Below are positions 47,418 to 55,568 of a DNA stretch of 64,000 nt, one piece after another. The number at the start of each line of letters is the position of its first letter. The first letter of the stretch is position 1. The notes beneath the pieces were generated by a model. That model was given only the letters and a program-made list of their open reading frames with translations, did not search any database and was not told the DNA's origin. The stretch lies in contig NZ_KB905382.1 in NCBI RefSeq assembly GCF_000379465.1, positions 78,296-142,295 of the forward strand. The letters run 5' to 3'. This DNA is from Sciscionella marina DSM 45152. Its GTDB lineage: Bacteria; Actinomycetota; Actinomycetes; Mycobacteriales; Pseudonocardiaceae. The position numbers and the translations under genes are program-made.

Positions 47418-48301
47418 GTCTGCTCACCGCGGCCCAGCCGGTCCTGCCCGGGATCGCCGACTGCGCCGGACTGCTGAGCGCACCACGGGATACCGAACCG
47501 GTCGATCCGGCCGCGGTACTCGGCAAGAAAGGCCTGCGCTACAAGGACAGGGCCACCCAGCTCGGCCTGGTTGCCGCGAAACTCGTGCTGACCGAGGCGA
47601 ACCTGCTCGACGGCGAGGGACGCTGCACCGACCCGAGAATGGGTGTGCTGGTCAGCTCCAACTTCGGCAATGTGGACACCGTGTGCCGGGTGGCGAACAC
47701 GATCGCCGAGGAGACCACCCGCGGGGTGAGCCCGATGGACACGGCGAACGCCTCCTCCAATGTGATCGCCTCGGAGATCGCCATCCGGTTTCGCCTGCGC
47801 GGACCGAACCTGATGCTGTGCAACGGATCCACCTCCGGCGCCGACGCGGTCCGCTGGGCCGATTCGCTGGTGCGTGCCGGGCGGGCCGCGCGGATGCTGG
47901 TGATCGGGGTGGAGCCGGACAATCCGGTGGTGCGCGAGCTCTCCGGGAATACCCGGGTGCTCGACGGCGGGGCCGGGGTACTTCTCGAATCACCGGGCGC
48001 GGCCCGGAACCGTGGAGTGGCCGGGAAAGCGGTGCTGCGCCGTTGTGTGCGCGCCGCCGATCCGGCCGGTTGCGCCCGCGAACTCGGCACGGAACCGGCG
48101 CTGCGCCTCGGCAGCGGGGAGAGCGCGCCGTTCGATCTCGATGCCCGGTTCGGCGCGTCTTCCGGCGCGCTCGGGGTGTTGCAGTGCGCGGCTTCGATCG
48201 GCTGGTTCTCCGCCGGCGGGCGGGGCAGCGTGCACGCGATCTCGGGTTCGGAAACCGCGGACGCCACCGCGGGCCTGTTGATCGGTGGCGCCGATGAGTG
48301 A
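47414..48301 (+). CDS. KS-fold protein without active-site Cys (KS3-like, CLF candidate)
   Basis: 295 aa. The thiolase-fold core is recognisable (NASSNVIASEIAIRFRLRGPNLMLC, then NGSTSGADAVRWADSLVRAG). In place of the nucleophile Cys is Ser139, and the His-bearing HGTGT and GH..G blocks of the C-terminal half are missing or unrecognisable. It cannot be a normal condensing enzyme. Chain-length factors of type II PKS are KS paralogues without Cys, so it is a candidate partner of KS1 or KS2. It overlaps the hydrolase gene by 8 nt. Confidence 0.7.
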   Translation: MSLLTAAQPVLPGIADCAGLLSAPRDTEPVDPAAVLGKKGLRYKDRATQLGLVAAKLVLTEANLLDGEGRCTDPRMGVLVSSNFGNVDTVCRVANTIAEETTRGVSPMDTANASSNVIASEIAIRFRLRGPNLMLCNGSTSGADAVRWADSLVRAGRAARMLVIGVEPDNPVVRELSGNTRVLDGGAGVLLESPGAARNRGVAGKAVLRRCVRAADPAGCARELGTEPALRLGSGESAPFDLDARFGASSGALGVLQCAASIGWFSAGGRGSVHAISGSETADATAGLLIGGADE

Positions 48302-49073
48302 ACCGGTCGAGCTCCATTGCCTTCGCACCAACGAGAACCCGCACACCAGGGTGCTGCTGTTGCACGGGCTCGCGAACAGCGCGGCGATCTGGCGGACTGT
48401 CACGGACGGCTGGCCGGACGGCGTCGAGGTATGGGCTGCCGATCTGCCGTGGCGGGGCACCGGATCGCGATCCTGGAGTTGGCAGTCCGACTGTGCACAG
48501 TGGATCGACGAGGCCGCGGCGCGAGTCCCGGGCGGCACCGATGTGCTCGTCGCGCACTCGATGTCGGCCAACGCGGTGCTGGAACTGCTCAGCGCAACCG
48601 AAGCCGGATACCGGGCAGTGGTCCTGGTGGCGCCGTTCTTCCGGGCGGACCCGGAGGAGTTCGCCTGGCCCGCGGTGCAGCGCTCGATCGCCAATTTCGA
48701 ACACACGATCACCGAGGGCATCCGCACTCACGCCGCGGGACGCATCCCGGAAGATCGGATCGCCGAACTCGGCAGGCTGGTGTGCGCGAAGGCCGGGCCG
48801 TATGCCTGGTTCCGGTTCTTCACGATGTATCTGAACACGCCGTGGCTGCGCACTTCCGCCATCCGGATCCCGGTGCGGGTGCTCAGCGGTGGGCGGGACG
48901 AGACCGCGCCCGCAGCCGAGGGGCAGCGGCTCGCCGAGGCTCTTCCCTCGGGTTCGGTGCGGGTGCTCGCGGAAAGCGGGCATTTTCCGATGATCGAGTT
49001 CCCCGGGGAGTTCCGCGCCGCGGTGTGCGAATTCCTGAACCAATACCAGACAGTCGCCTGTGGAGTGAGCTGA
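48294..49073 (+). CDS. alpha/beta hydrolase (possible editing thioesterase)
   Basis: 259 aa from ATG 48294. The oxyanion region is LLLHGLANSAAIW. The nucleophile elbow is AHSMSAN (Ser about 88) rather than strict GxSxG. The acid is in SGGRDETAP, and the catalytic His is in ESGHFPMIEFP. All triad residues are present. Placement inside the PKS operon suggests a type II thioesterase-like role or acyl transfer and editing, but a tailoring esterase is also possible. Confidence 0.75.
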   Translation: MSEPVELHCLRTNENPHTRVLLLHGLANSAAIWRTVTDGWPDGVEVWAADLPWRGTGSRSWSWQSDCAQWIDEAAARVPGGTDVLVAHSMSANAVLELLSATEAGYRAVVLVAPFFRADPEEFAWPAVQRSIANFEHTITEGIRTHAAGRIPEDRIAELGRLVCAKAGPYAWFRFFTMYLNTPWLRTSAIRIPVRVLSGGRDETAPAAEGQRLAEALPSGSVRVLAESGHFPMIEFPGEFRAAVCEFLNQYQTVACGVS

Positions 49074-50072
49074 ATGACCACTATGGACACGCCGGTTTCT
49101 GAGGACAAGGTGCGCGCCCTGCTCGAACAGCAGAGTTCGGCGGAGCTGCGGCCCGCGTACGAGGGCTGCAACATCAGCACCTCGCTCGGGTTCAAACAGA
49201 TCAACTACCTCGTCGAGGCCGCAGTGCTGGAACACTTCCGCGCGGCCGGGCTGCCCGCGGGCGGGCTGTACGACCGCTTCGGGCTCGGGCTCGACGTGGT
49301 CGAGATCGCCACCCGCCTGCCCGCGCATCTGCACATCGATGACGTGCCGAAGCTGACCGTGACCCCCGATACCCGCAAGGGCGGGCTGCGATTCAAGGTG
49401 GTGGCCACCGTGCAGCGCGAGGGCGCCGAGGTGACCACCTCGACATCCACGGTCTCCGCCGTGCTGCGACGGGATTCCGGTGCCACCGCACCCGTTCCGG
49501 ACGGACTGCACCCGTTCGTCGCCGACCGCATCGGCGGCGCCGAGCCGCGTCCCCTCGCCACGGAACCGGCTCCGCGCAGCGAGCTTTCCGCGGGCCGCGG
49601 CACGAGCACCGACCCGGTGCTCGCCGAACTCACCCAGGGACAGAACGCCTTCGGCTGGCGCTGGCGCATCCCGTACTTCTACTGTCACTTCAGCGAGCGC
49701 GTGCAGATGTCCGGGTTCCTGCGGCAGATGGAGGAGGTCGTGGATCTCTTCCTCGCCGACCGAGGACTGGACATCAAGCGGGTGCTCGATGGGCGCCACT
49801 GGATCCCGGTGGTCACCAAGTCCGATGTGCGGCTGCTGGACGAGGTGATCATGGAGGAGGACCTGTACACGATCTACACCGTCGAGGATGTGTTCAAGGG
49901 GCTGCTCTACACCTCCCGGATGGACTGCTACGTGGTGCGCGATGGAGCGGTCGTGCCGGTCGCGACCGGGCACATCACCCACGGCTATATGACCAAACGG
50001 AAGACCGGGGTCTGGGAGATGGTCACCTTCGACGAGGAGACGGTGGCCGCGTTCGAGGGAGTGAACCGATGA
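49074..50072 (+). CDS. double-hotdog protein (thioesterase/dehydratase-like)
   Basis: 332 aa that looks like two hotdog domains. The N-terminal half (about 20-135) has GFKQINYLVEAAVLEHFRAAG and strand-rich sequence. The C-terminal half (about 190-325) contains VTKSDVRLLDEVIMEEDLYT and CYVVRDGAVVPVATGHITHGY, similar to 4HBT/YbgC-like acyl thioesterases. A catalytic residue was not assigned. It starts directly after the hydrolase stop and overlaps the next KS-like gene by ATGA. Possible roles: ACP-thioester hydrolysis, acyl binding, or part of the dehydratase set. Confidence 0.6.
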   Translation: MTTMDTPVSEDKVRALLEQQSSAELRPAYEGCNISTSLGFKQINYLVEAAVLEHFRAAGLPAGGLYDRFGLGLDVVEIATRLPAHLHIDDVPKLTVTPDTRKGGLRFKVVATVQREGAEVTTSTSTVSAVLRRDSGATAPVPDGLHPFVADRIGGAEPRPLATEPAPRSELSAGRGTSTDPVLAELTQGQNAFGWRWRIPYFYCHFSERVQMSGFLRQMEEVVDLFLADRGLDIKRVLDGRHWIPVVTKSDVRLLDEVIMEEDLYTIYTVEDVFKGLLYTSRMDCYVVRDGAVVPVATGHITHGYMTKRKTGVWEMVTFDEETVAAFEGVNR

Positions 50073-51112
50073 CTGCGGTGATCGCGGACTGGTCGGCGGT
50101 GTCCCCGTTCGGGATCGGGCGCACCGCGTTCGCCGAGGGCCTGCGTGCGGGCACCGATCCGGTGCGCGAGCTCGCCGCTGACTGGGATTCCCCGGACGAG
50201 CGCGCCGGAGTGCTCGCGGAGTTCGACGCGCGCGCGGTGCTCGGCAAGAAGGGCACCCGTTCCATGGACCGGGTGACCGCGCTGACCGTGACCGCGATGC
50301 GCGAACTCACCGAGCGGCCACTGGATGCCGAGCGCACCGCGATCGTGCTCGGCACCACCACCGGAAGCGCGCAGAGCATGATGGAGTTCACCGGTTCCTC
50401 GCTTACCGGTGCGGAACCCTTCCACGTGGATCCCGCGCTGATGCCCAATGTCGTGATGAACTGCGCCGCGGGCCGGTGCGGAATCTGGTACGGCATCAAG
50501 GGGCCGAACACCACGGTCGCCGGTGGGCGCGCCGCGGGGCTGCAGGGACTGCAGTACGCCGTGCGGCTGCTCGCCGCCGGCCGGGCCGATACCGTGCTGT
50601 GCGGCGCGGCCGAGGAATACTCCCGTGCCCGTGCCTGGCTTGAACGGCATGCGCGGTCCCTCGAGCAGTCCCCGGAATACGGTGCACCGCTCGGCGAGGG
50701 CGCCGCACTGTTCACCGTGTGCCGCGAGGCCGAGAACGCGCTCGCCGAGATCCTTTCGGTGCGCTCCCGGGTCGTGCTGGACGGCGATCCGCGCACCGCG
50801 CTGCTCGCCTGCTTGCGTGGCGCCCTCGAGGAAGCGGGCACCCGGCCCGAGGAGATTGCCGCGGTGGTGTCCTCTGGTGCTACCGGACTCACCGGCCGGG
50901 CCGAACGGGCCGCGCTCACCGAACTGTTCACCGAGCAGGCGCGCGGCCGGGTGCCTGCGCTCGCCGGGTTCGGGGACCTGGGGGCGGGTTCGGCCGCCTT
51001 CGGGCTCGCCGCACTGCTTGCCACACCGGGAAGGGACATAGGCGAGCTGGCCGTGCTCACCAGCGTCGACCGGGACGGCGCGGTCGGCTGCGCCGTGCTG
51101 CGGACGCTGTGA
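50069..51112 (+). CDS. KS-fold protein without active-site Cys (KS4-like, CLF candidate)
   Basis: 347 aa. KS-type segments are visible: VLGKKGTRSMDRVTALTVTA, NCAAGRCGIWYGIKGPN and AVRLLAAGRADTVLCGAAEE. The nucleophile position falls in TVAGGRAAGLQG, giving Gly152 instead of Cys. The HGTGT block appears as VVSSGATGLTG without His, and GDLGAGSAAFG replaces GH.xGAAG. It resembles chain-length-factor-like partners in polyene type II PKS loci. With KS3-like it makes two catalytically dead KS-fold proteins to match the two complete ones. Confidence 0.7.
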   Translation: MTAVIADWSAVSPFGIGRTAFAEGLRAGTDPVRELAADWDSPDERAGVLAEFDARAVLGKKGTRSMDRVTALTVTAMRELTERPLDAERTAIVLGTTTGSAQSMMEFTGSSLTGAEPFHVDPALMPNVVMNCAAGRCGIWYGIKGPNTTVAGGRAAGLQGLQYAVRLLAAGRADTVLCGAAEEYSRARAWLERHARSLEQSPEYGAPLGEGAALFTVCREAENALAEILSVRSRVVLDGDPRTALLACLRGALEEAGTRPEEIAAVVSSGATGLTGRAERAALTELFTEQARGRVPALAGFGDLGAGSAAFGLAALLATPGRDIGELAVLTSVDRDGAVGCAVLRTL

Positions 51113-51462
51113 TGAGCGAGCTGCTGGAGGCCCCGCTGGTGCTGCGGGAACACACCGGGGATCGCGTCGTGGCGAGCTTCGCCATCGGCGCGGAGGAACC
51201 CGTGTTCGCCGGGCACTACCCGGATTTCCCGATCCTGCCCGGGGTGCTGCTGTTCGACTGCGTGCACCGGGTGGTGCGGGAAACCGCACCGGGCCCGGTC
51301 GAACTGTCCGCAGTGGACAGTTGCCGGTTCACCGGGGCGGTGTATCCGGGTGACACGGTGACCGTGACGCTGCAGTGGAAGGGCGAGCAGGTGAGCGCGA
51401 CAGTCCACAGTGGACAACAACAGGCGGCGAAGATGAAGCTGAGCTACCGGGGTGTGTCGTGA
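51112..51462 (+). CDS. FabZ-like dehydratase subunit with catalytic His (DH-A)
   Basis: 116 aa, single hotdog; its ATG shares one base with the KS4-like stop. FAGHYPDFPILPGVLLFD matches the FabZ signature F-x-G-H-F-P-x-x-P-I-x-P-G-V-L-x-x-E: His35 is kept, but the partner Glu is Asp49. Active FabZ uses His and Glu from facing subunits. The adjacent gene carries the Glu but not the His, so the two may form one heteromeric dehydratase. Confidence 0.78.
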   Translation: MSELLEAPLVLREHTGDRVVASFAIGAEEPVFAGHYPDFPILPGVLLFDCVHRVVRETAPGPVELSAVDSCRFTGAVYPGDTVTVTLQWKGEQVSATVHSGQQQAAKMKLSYRGVS

Positions 51463-51893
51463 TCGGGGCCGAGCGGATCCGGGAACTGCTGCCGCACCGG
51501 CACCCGATCCAGCTCGTGGACCGGGTGCCCGAGCTCGTGCCGGGAGCCTGGCTTCGCGCGGAAAAGGCCGTCACCGCGAACGAACCGTGGGACTGCGCGA
51601 ACGGTTATCCGGCAGCGCTGCTCATCGAGTCGTGGGGACAGTCCGCCGCGCTGCTCGCCGCGCTCGAACAGGGCCGTCTCGGCCCGGGCACGGTGCTGCT
51701 GTTCGGCGGCATGTCCAAGGTGCGCTTCCACCGCCCCGTCGCGGTGGGCGAAACCCTCGAACATCACGTCCGGATCGCCCGAGACCTCGGGGAGACCGTG
51801 CTCTTCGAGGGGCACACCGAGTGCGCGGGACAGACCGTGCTCGAGATCGGCCAGGCGGTGCTCGCGTTCCGTCCCGGTGCCGAGCTGAACTGA
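51459..51893 (+). CDS. FabZ-like dehydratase subunit with catalytic Glu (DH-B)
   Basis: 144 aa from GTG 51459, overlapping DH-A by GTGA. The N-terminus IRELLPHRHPIQLVDRV is the classical FabZ opening. The active-site stretch NEPWDCANGYPAALLIESWGQ keeps Glu57 but lacks the G-H-F-P histidine segment. Strands typical of the hotdog follow (FGGMSKVRFHRPVAVGETL). Heterodimeric FabZ-like dehydratases are known from aryl-polyene pathways (ApeI/ApeP); the same arrangement is likely here. Confidence 0.78.
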   Translation: MIGAERIRELLPHRHPIQLVDRVPELVPGAWLRAEKAVTANEPWDCANGYPAALLIESWGQSAALLAALEQGRLGPGTVLLFGGMSKVRFHRPVAVGETLEHHVRIARDLGETVLFEGHTECAGQTVLEIGQAVLAFRPGAELN

Positions 51894-51907
51894 CTGAAGG
51901 AGCCCTC

Positions 51908-52603
51908 ATGCCGAAGAAGAAGGTGCGCTGGTATTTCTCCCTGCGCAGCCCGTACTCCTGGTTCGCCTACCGGGAACTGCGCGCCGAGTACCCGTGGCTG
52001 CTGGACCGGATGGAATGGCTGCCCTACTGGGAACCCGATGCGCGGACCAGTGAACTGCTCGCGGAACGAGGCATTCAGCTCGCCCTGACCGAGATGCCGC
52101 GCGCCAAGAATCTCTACATCCTGCAGGACGCGAAGCGCACCGCCCGGGCGCGCGGACTGGAGATCGCGTGGCCGGTGGACCGGAATCCCTGCTGGGAGCT
52201 ACCGCATCTGGGCTACCTCGCGGCTCAGGAAGCGGGTAGTGGCGTGGAATTCGTGGATGCGGCCTACCGCGCGCGGTGGGAACAGGGACGGGACATCTGC
52301 TCGGCGGAGGTGCTCGCCGAGATCGCCGGTGAGCTCGGCCTGGACCCGGCGGCGATCGCCGGTGCCGCGCAGGAGGACCGCCTGCGGGAACGGGGCGTGG
52401 AACTGCTCGCGGCCGGGGAGCGCGACGGTGTGTTCGGGGTGCCGTTCTTCCTCTACGGCAGGGAGAAATTCTGGGGCGTGGAACGGCTCGGCGCCTTCGC
52501 TGCCATGGTGGCCGCGGATACCGCGACGGAACCGGAGGTCGTGCCCGCGCCCGCAGGCCAGGAGCTGGCGCTCGACGGCGGGCACGCGGGCGGCTGTGGC
52601 TGA
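51908..52603 (+). CDS. DsbA/HCCA-isomerase-like thioredoxin-fold protein
   Basis: 231 aa. It begins WYFSLRSPYSWFAYREL, the FSxxSPYSW pattern of 2-hydroxychromene-2-carboxylate isomerase and kappa-GST relatives. The DsbA-type CxxC is absent there. The C-terminal thioredoxin half has GVFGVPFFLYGREKFWGVERL, with the cis-Pro motif GVPFF. Related isomerases in cinnamoyl-lipid type II PKS loci are proposed to make cis double bonds in the polyene. It closes the PKS operon, 14 nt after DH-B. Redox activity is unlikely. Confidence 0.75.
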   Translation: MPKKKVRWYFSLRSPYSWFAYRELRAEYPWLLDRMEWLPYWEPDARTSELLAERGIQLALTEMPRAKNLYILQDAKRTARARGLEIAWPVDRNPCWELPHLGYLAAQEAGSGVEFVDAAYRARWEQGRDICSAEVLAEIAGELGLDPAAIAGAAQEDRLRERGVELLAAGERDGVFGVPFFLYGREKFWGVERLGAFAAMVAADTATEPEVVPAPAGQELALDGGHAGGCG

Positions 52604-52617
52604 CCACGGATGTGAAA

Positions 52618-52649
52618 GGGCCGCCCTGCCAAGGGGAGCAGGGCGGCCC
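52618..52649. terminator. intrinsic terminator after the PKS operon
   Basis: GGGCCGCCCTGC (52618-52629) and GCAGGGCGGCCC (52638-52649) form a perfect 12-bp stem with an 8-nt loop. It lies between the convergent isomerase and regulator genes and probably serves both. Confidence 0.8.
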
Positions 52650-52663
52650 ATCCGCGATGACGC

Positions 52664-53620
52664 CTAGATCAGGCCGAGCCGTGCCGCGGTGGCACCGGCC
52701 TGGAACCGGCTGCGGGATTCGAGCACCTTCATGGTGGAGGCGACGTCATTGCGTACCGTGCGCACGCTGACCCCGAGCCGGCGCGCCACCGCGTCATCGG
52801 TGAGTCCGTCGGAGAGCAGCGAGAGCACGCTTTCCAGGCGGTCGGTGCCGCCGTCCATCCCGGCGGTGGGCACCGCACCGCGGGTCCGCGCGCCCTGGCA
52901 CCACAACCGTTCCGCCGCCGTGTAGAGGGTGCCGAGCGCCCGCTCGTCCCACTGCACTTCCACGACCCCGGCGCTGTCGATGGTGACCGCGACGCGCTTG
53001 TCGATCAGTACCGCCCAGGCGGGCACCTTGGCGACGAACCGGGGGGCCGCGCAGCGGTTGTCCAGCCAGCGGGCGTGGTCCTCCGCGGGACCGAGCCGCA
53101 TCAGCTCGGCGGCCCAGATCGAGCGCAGCGTGACATTCCTGCGCAGTGCCGATTCGGCGAGCTGTGCGGAGAACTCCACCGCGCCAGGGACATAACGCGG
53201 GACCAGGAAGGTGATCTCCTCGTCGGCCCCGGTCGCGTAGCGTTCCACGGTGGCCGCCATCTCATCGAAGCCGCGCAGTCCCTTGTTGTGCCGGTATTGC
53301 TCGGCGTAGCGGTCGCGCAGCGCGATGACCCCCTGCACCCCGCCGAACCGGGAGCGCATCACATCCTCGTCCAGCTTGCGGAAACAGCGCAGCACGAGCG
53401 TGGGAAGGGCGAGTGCCGGTTCCACCGCGCGGTAGGCCCCCGCCTTGTCCACCGATGCGGTCACCAGGCCGTCCGCGCGCATCTGGCCGAGGTGGTCGGT
53501 GACCTCGGGCAGCGGCCAGCCGAGCGCGTCCGAGAGTTCCCCGGGGCTCCAGCGGGAGTGCCGCAGCATCGTTCGATAGACCACGTCGGTATTGCCGGTG
53601 AGTCCGATATCAGTCTTCAC
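52664..53620 (-). CDS. TrmB/ArsR-like plus LuxR-type HTH regulator
   Basis: 318 aa from GTG 53620. The N-terminal ~60 residues form a winged-helix (LSDALGWPLPEVTDHLGQMRADGLV). The middle ~180 residues are a phospholipase-D-like effector region typical of TrmB-type regulators. The C-terminal ~65 residues are a LuxR-type helix-turn-helix (DGLTDDAVARRLGVSVRTVR). This architecture is common next to actinomycete biosynthetic loci and it borders the PKS operon, so it is a candidate pathway regulator. The ligand is unknown. Confidence 0.8.
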   Translation of the reverse strand: MKTDIGLTGNTDVVYRTMLRHSRWSPGELSDALGWPLPEVTDHLGQMRADGLVTASVDKAGAYRAVEPALALPTLVLRCFRKLDEDVMRSRFGGVQGVIALRDRYAEQYRHNKGLRGFDEMAATVERYATGADEEITFLVPRYVPGAVEFSAQLAESALRRNVTLRSIWAAELMRLGPAEDHARWLDNRCAAPRFVAKVPAWAVLIDKRVAVTIDSAGVVEVQWDERALGTLYTAAERLWCQGARTRGAVPTAGMDGGTDRLESVLSLLSDGLTDDAVARRLGVSVRTVRNDVASTMKVLESRSRFQAGATAARLGLI

Positions 53621-53879
53621 GTCCGTACCCCTCGTGCGATGGTCAGCCTCGGTGTGCTGTGGGTCGGAGCGGCCGGTGGATCAGATGCCGGGTTGAGTGA
53701 CACCCCTAGAGCCACCCAGCCCAGCCACGCCGGTCGCTAACCCTCAGCAATGAAGTTAACTGACAGCTATCCTCGATGGGGCCGAGTCTTACCGAACCAG
53801 GGTACTTTGTCAACTGCCAGCAAATCTGTAATACTTAGAATTAGCTGTCGGTGATCGAGTGAAGACGGGAGGTGCGGGC
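53621..53879. promoter_or_regulatory. AT-richer divergent intergenic region with inverted repeat
   Basis: This 259-nt spacer between the TrmB/LuxR-like gene and the XRE gene is clearly less GC-rich on its right half than its surroundings. GACAGCTA (53762-53769) recurs inverted as TAGCTGTC (53842-53849). TAGAAT (53836-53841) is a plausible -10 for the XRE gene. The repeats could be binding sites for one of the two flanking regulators. Nothing that looks coding was seen. Confidence 0.4.
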
Positions 53880-54314
53880 GTGGCCGAGGAAGACCAGGAA
53901 CGGCCGGTGTTGGCGACGAGGCTGGACCAGCTGTTTCGAACCGCTCGCCCTGGAGGAAAGCGCTGGACCAACGCGGAGGTCGTGGCCGAGCTCAAACGCA
54001 TTTCACCTGAAATTAAGGTTGGTGCGGTATATCTTTCCCAGATCCGCACGGGAAAGCGGACCAACCCGTCCCAGGAGTTGTTGAGCGCGCTCGCGAAGTT
54101 CTTCGGGGTGTCCGTCGCCTACTTCTTCGACGAGGAACTCGCCGATTCGGTGCTCAGTGAGCTGGCGGCGGTGGAAACGATGCGGCAGTCTGGAGTGAGG
54201 GCGGTGGCCATGCGCGCGGCGGGGCTGCGGGAGGAGAACCTCGAGGCCATCACCACGATCATGGACCAGTATCGGCAGATGCAGGGCCTGCCTCCGGTGA
54301 CCGATTCGGAGTGA
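53880..54314 (+). CDS. XRE-family (EspR-like) DNA-binding protein
   Basis: 144 aa from GTG 53880, with GGGAGG 7 nt upstream, preferred over GTG 53859. The helix-turn-helix region (about 25-75) reads KRWTNAEVVAELKRISP, then VGAVYLSQIRTGKRTNPSQELLSALAKFFGVSVAYFFDE, like EspR and other XRE regulators paired with ImmA/IrrE proteases. A C-terminal helical part (about 90-140) probably dimerises. It is followed 4 nt later by the ImmA gene. Confidence 0.83.
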   Translation: MAEEDQERPVLATRLDQLFRTARPGGKRWTNAEVVAELKRISPEIKVGAVYLSQIRTGKRTNPSQELLSALAKFFGVSVAYFFDEELADSVLSELAAVETMRQSGVRAVAMRAAGLREENLEAITTIMDQYRQMQGLPPVTDSE

Positions 54315-54318
54315 TGAC

Positions 54319-54846
54319 ATGACCGACCCCGAGCAGCGGCACGAACAGTTACGGCGGATCCGCGAGGAATGCGCGGGCCGGATCGCCGAACTCGACCTGC
54401 ACGAGGCCCGGGATGTGCGGGCGTTGTGCGATCACCTCGTCGAGCTGCGCGGGCGGCCCATCCGGCTCGTCCCGCTCCCGTTGCCCGCCTCGCATCCGTG
54501 CGGGATGTGGGTCGCCGCGAGCGACGAAGACGTCATCTTCTACGACGCCAACACGACGAGCGCACACCAGGAGCACATCATCTTGCACGAGCTGGGGCAT
54601 GTCATCTGTTGTCACCGGGGTTCCGGGATACTCGATGACGAGAGTGCGCGGGCACTGTTCCCGAACATCGACCCGCAGATCGTGCGCGACATGCTCAGTC
54701 GTGCCACCTATGACGATGTGCAGGAGCAGGAGGCCGAGATCACCGCCTATCTGCTCGCGGAACTCATCAAGGGGCGGTCCAGGGCGAACCCGAGCAGCCC
54801 GGAACGCGAGCGCGCGATCGACCGCGTGGAACGCACCCTGGTCTAG
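54319..54846 (+). CDS. ImmA/IrrE-family metallo-endopeptidase
   Basis: 175 aa. The zinc motif HELGH is in IILHELGHVICCH (about residues 92-104), with the third-ligand region QEQEAEITAYLLAE. ImmA/IrrE proteases cleave the partner XRE repressor and relieve repression. The gene pairs directly with the XRE gene upstream. In many actinomycetes a MAB_1171c membrane protein follows; here it is found instead at 60809. Confidence 0.87.
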   Translation: MTDPEQRHEQLRRIREECAGRIAELDLHEARDVRALCDHLVELRGRPIRLVPLPLPASHPCGMWVAASDEDVIFYDANTTSAHQEHIILHELGHVICCHRGSGILDDESARALFPNIDPQIVRDMLSRATYDDVQEQEAEITAYLLAELIKGRSRANPSSPERERAIDRVERTLV

Positions 54847-54858
54847 CGATCATCCGGA

Positions 54859-55503
54859 TCACCGCCGCCAGAACAGGTGGTGGGTCACCCCGCTCGGGCT
54901 GGGCACCACCTCGAGGTGGAACCGGTCGAGCAGTTCCTCCGGGGACTCCCAGAGCCGCAGCCCGGATTCGAGCCGTACCGGGGAGACCGCGATGTGCATG
55001 GTGTCGACCAGATCGGCGTACAGGAACTCGCGAACGGTGCTGACTCCGCCGCCGAGCCGCACATCCAGGCCCCCGGCCGCTTCCCGCGCCCGGCCCAGCA
55101 CCGTGACCGGATCGCCCGCCACGAAGTGGAAGGTGGTGTCGGCGAGCGTGAACGAGGGGCGTTCGTGGTGGGTCAGCACGAACACCGGGGTGCGGAACGG
55201 CGGTCGCTCGCCCCACCAGCCGCGCCATTCGTGATCGGGCCAGGGGCCGCGCTGGGGCCCGAACTTGTTGCGCCCCATGATCTCCGCACCGATACCGCGG
55301 GCGTAGTCCCTGGTGAAGTAATCGTCGAGGCCCCGGGTGCCTCCGGGGTCGGTGCGCATCGGCCAGCTCGCCGTGGCACCGGCCCAGGAGAACAGCCGCT
55401 CAGGCTCGGCATGGCCGAACGGCCGTTCCAGGGTCTGGTCCGTACCGGCCCCGATTCCATCGCTGGAGACGTTGAAATTCTGCACCCGCAGTAGCGCGGC
55501 CAT
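54859..55503 (-). CDS. dihydrofolate reductase/RibD C-terminal-family protein
   Basis: 214 aa. The N-terminal strand is RVQNFNVSSDGIGAG. GAEIMGRNKFGP is the cofactor-binding GR.T-like loop, and VFVLTHHERPSF and DVRLGGGVSTVREFLYADLVDTMHIAVSP follow the YyaP/RibD-C pattern (GG....V..FL...LVDE). These are DHFR-fold reductases of mostly unknown role, common as stand-alone genes in actinomycetes. It converges on immA with a 12-nt gap. A role in the nearby pathways is not indicated. Confidence 0.8.
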   Translation of the reverse strand: MAALLRVQNFNVSSDGIGAGTDQTLERPFGHAEPERLFSWAGATASWPMRTDPGGTRGLDDYFTRDYARGIGAEIMGRNKFGPQRGPWPDHEWRGWWGERPPFRTPVFVLTHHERPSFTLADTTFHFVAGDPVTVLGRAREAAGGLDVRLGGGVSTVREFLYADLVDTMHIAVSPVRLESGLRLWESPEELLDRFHLEVVPSPSGVTHHLFWRR

Positions 55504-55568
55504 GATCGTTCCCTTCGTCGTGTCGAAGGGTGTGACCTCCCGGGTGGGCGAAACTCATCGCGGCGCCG

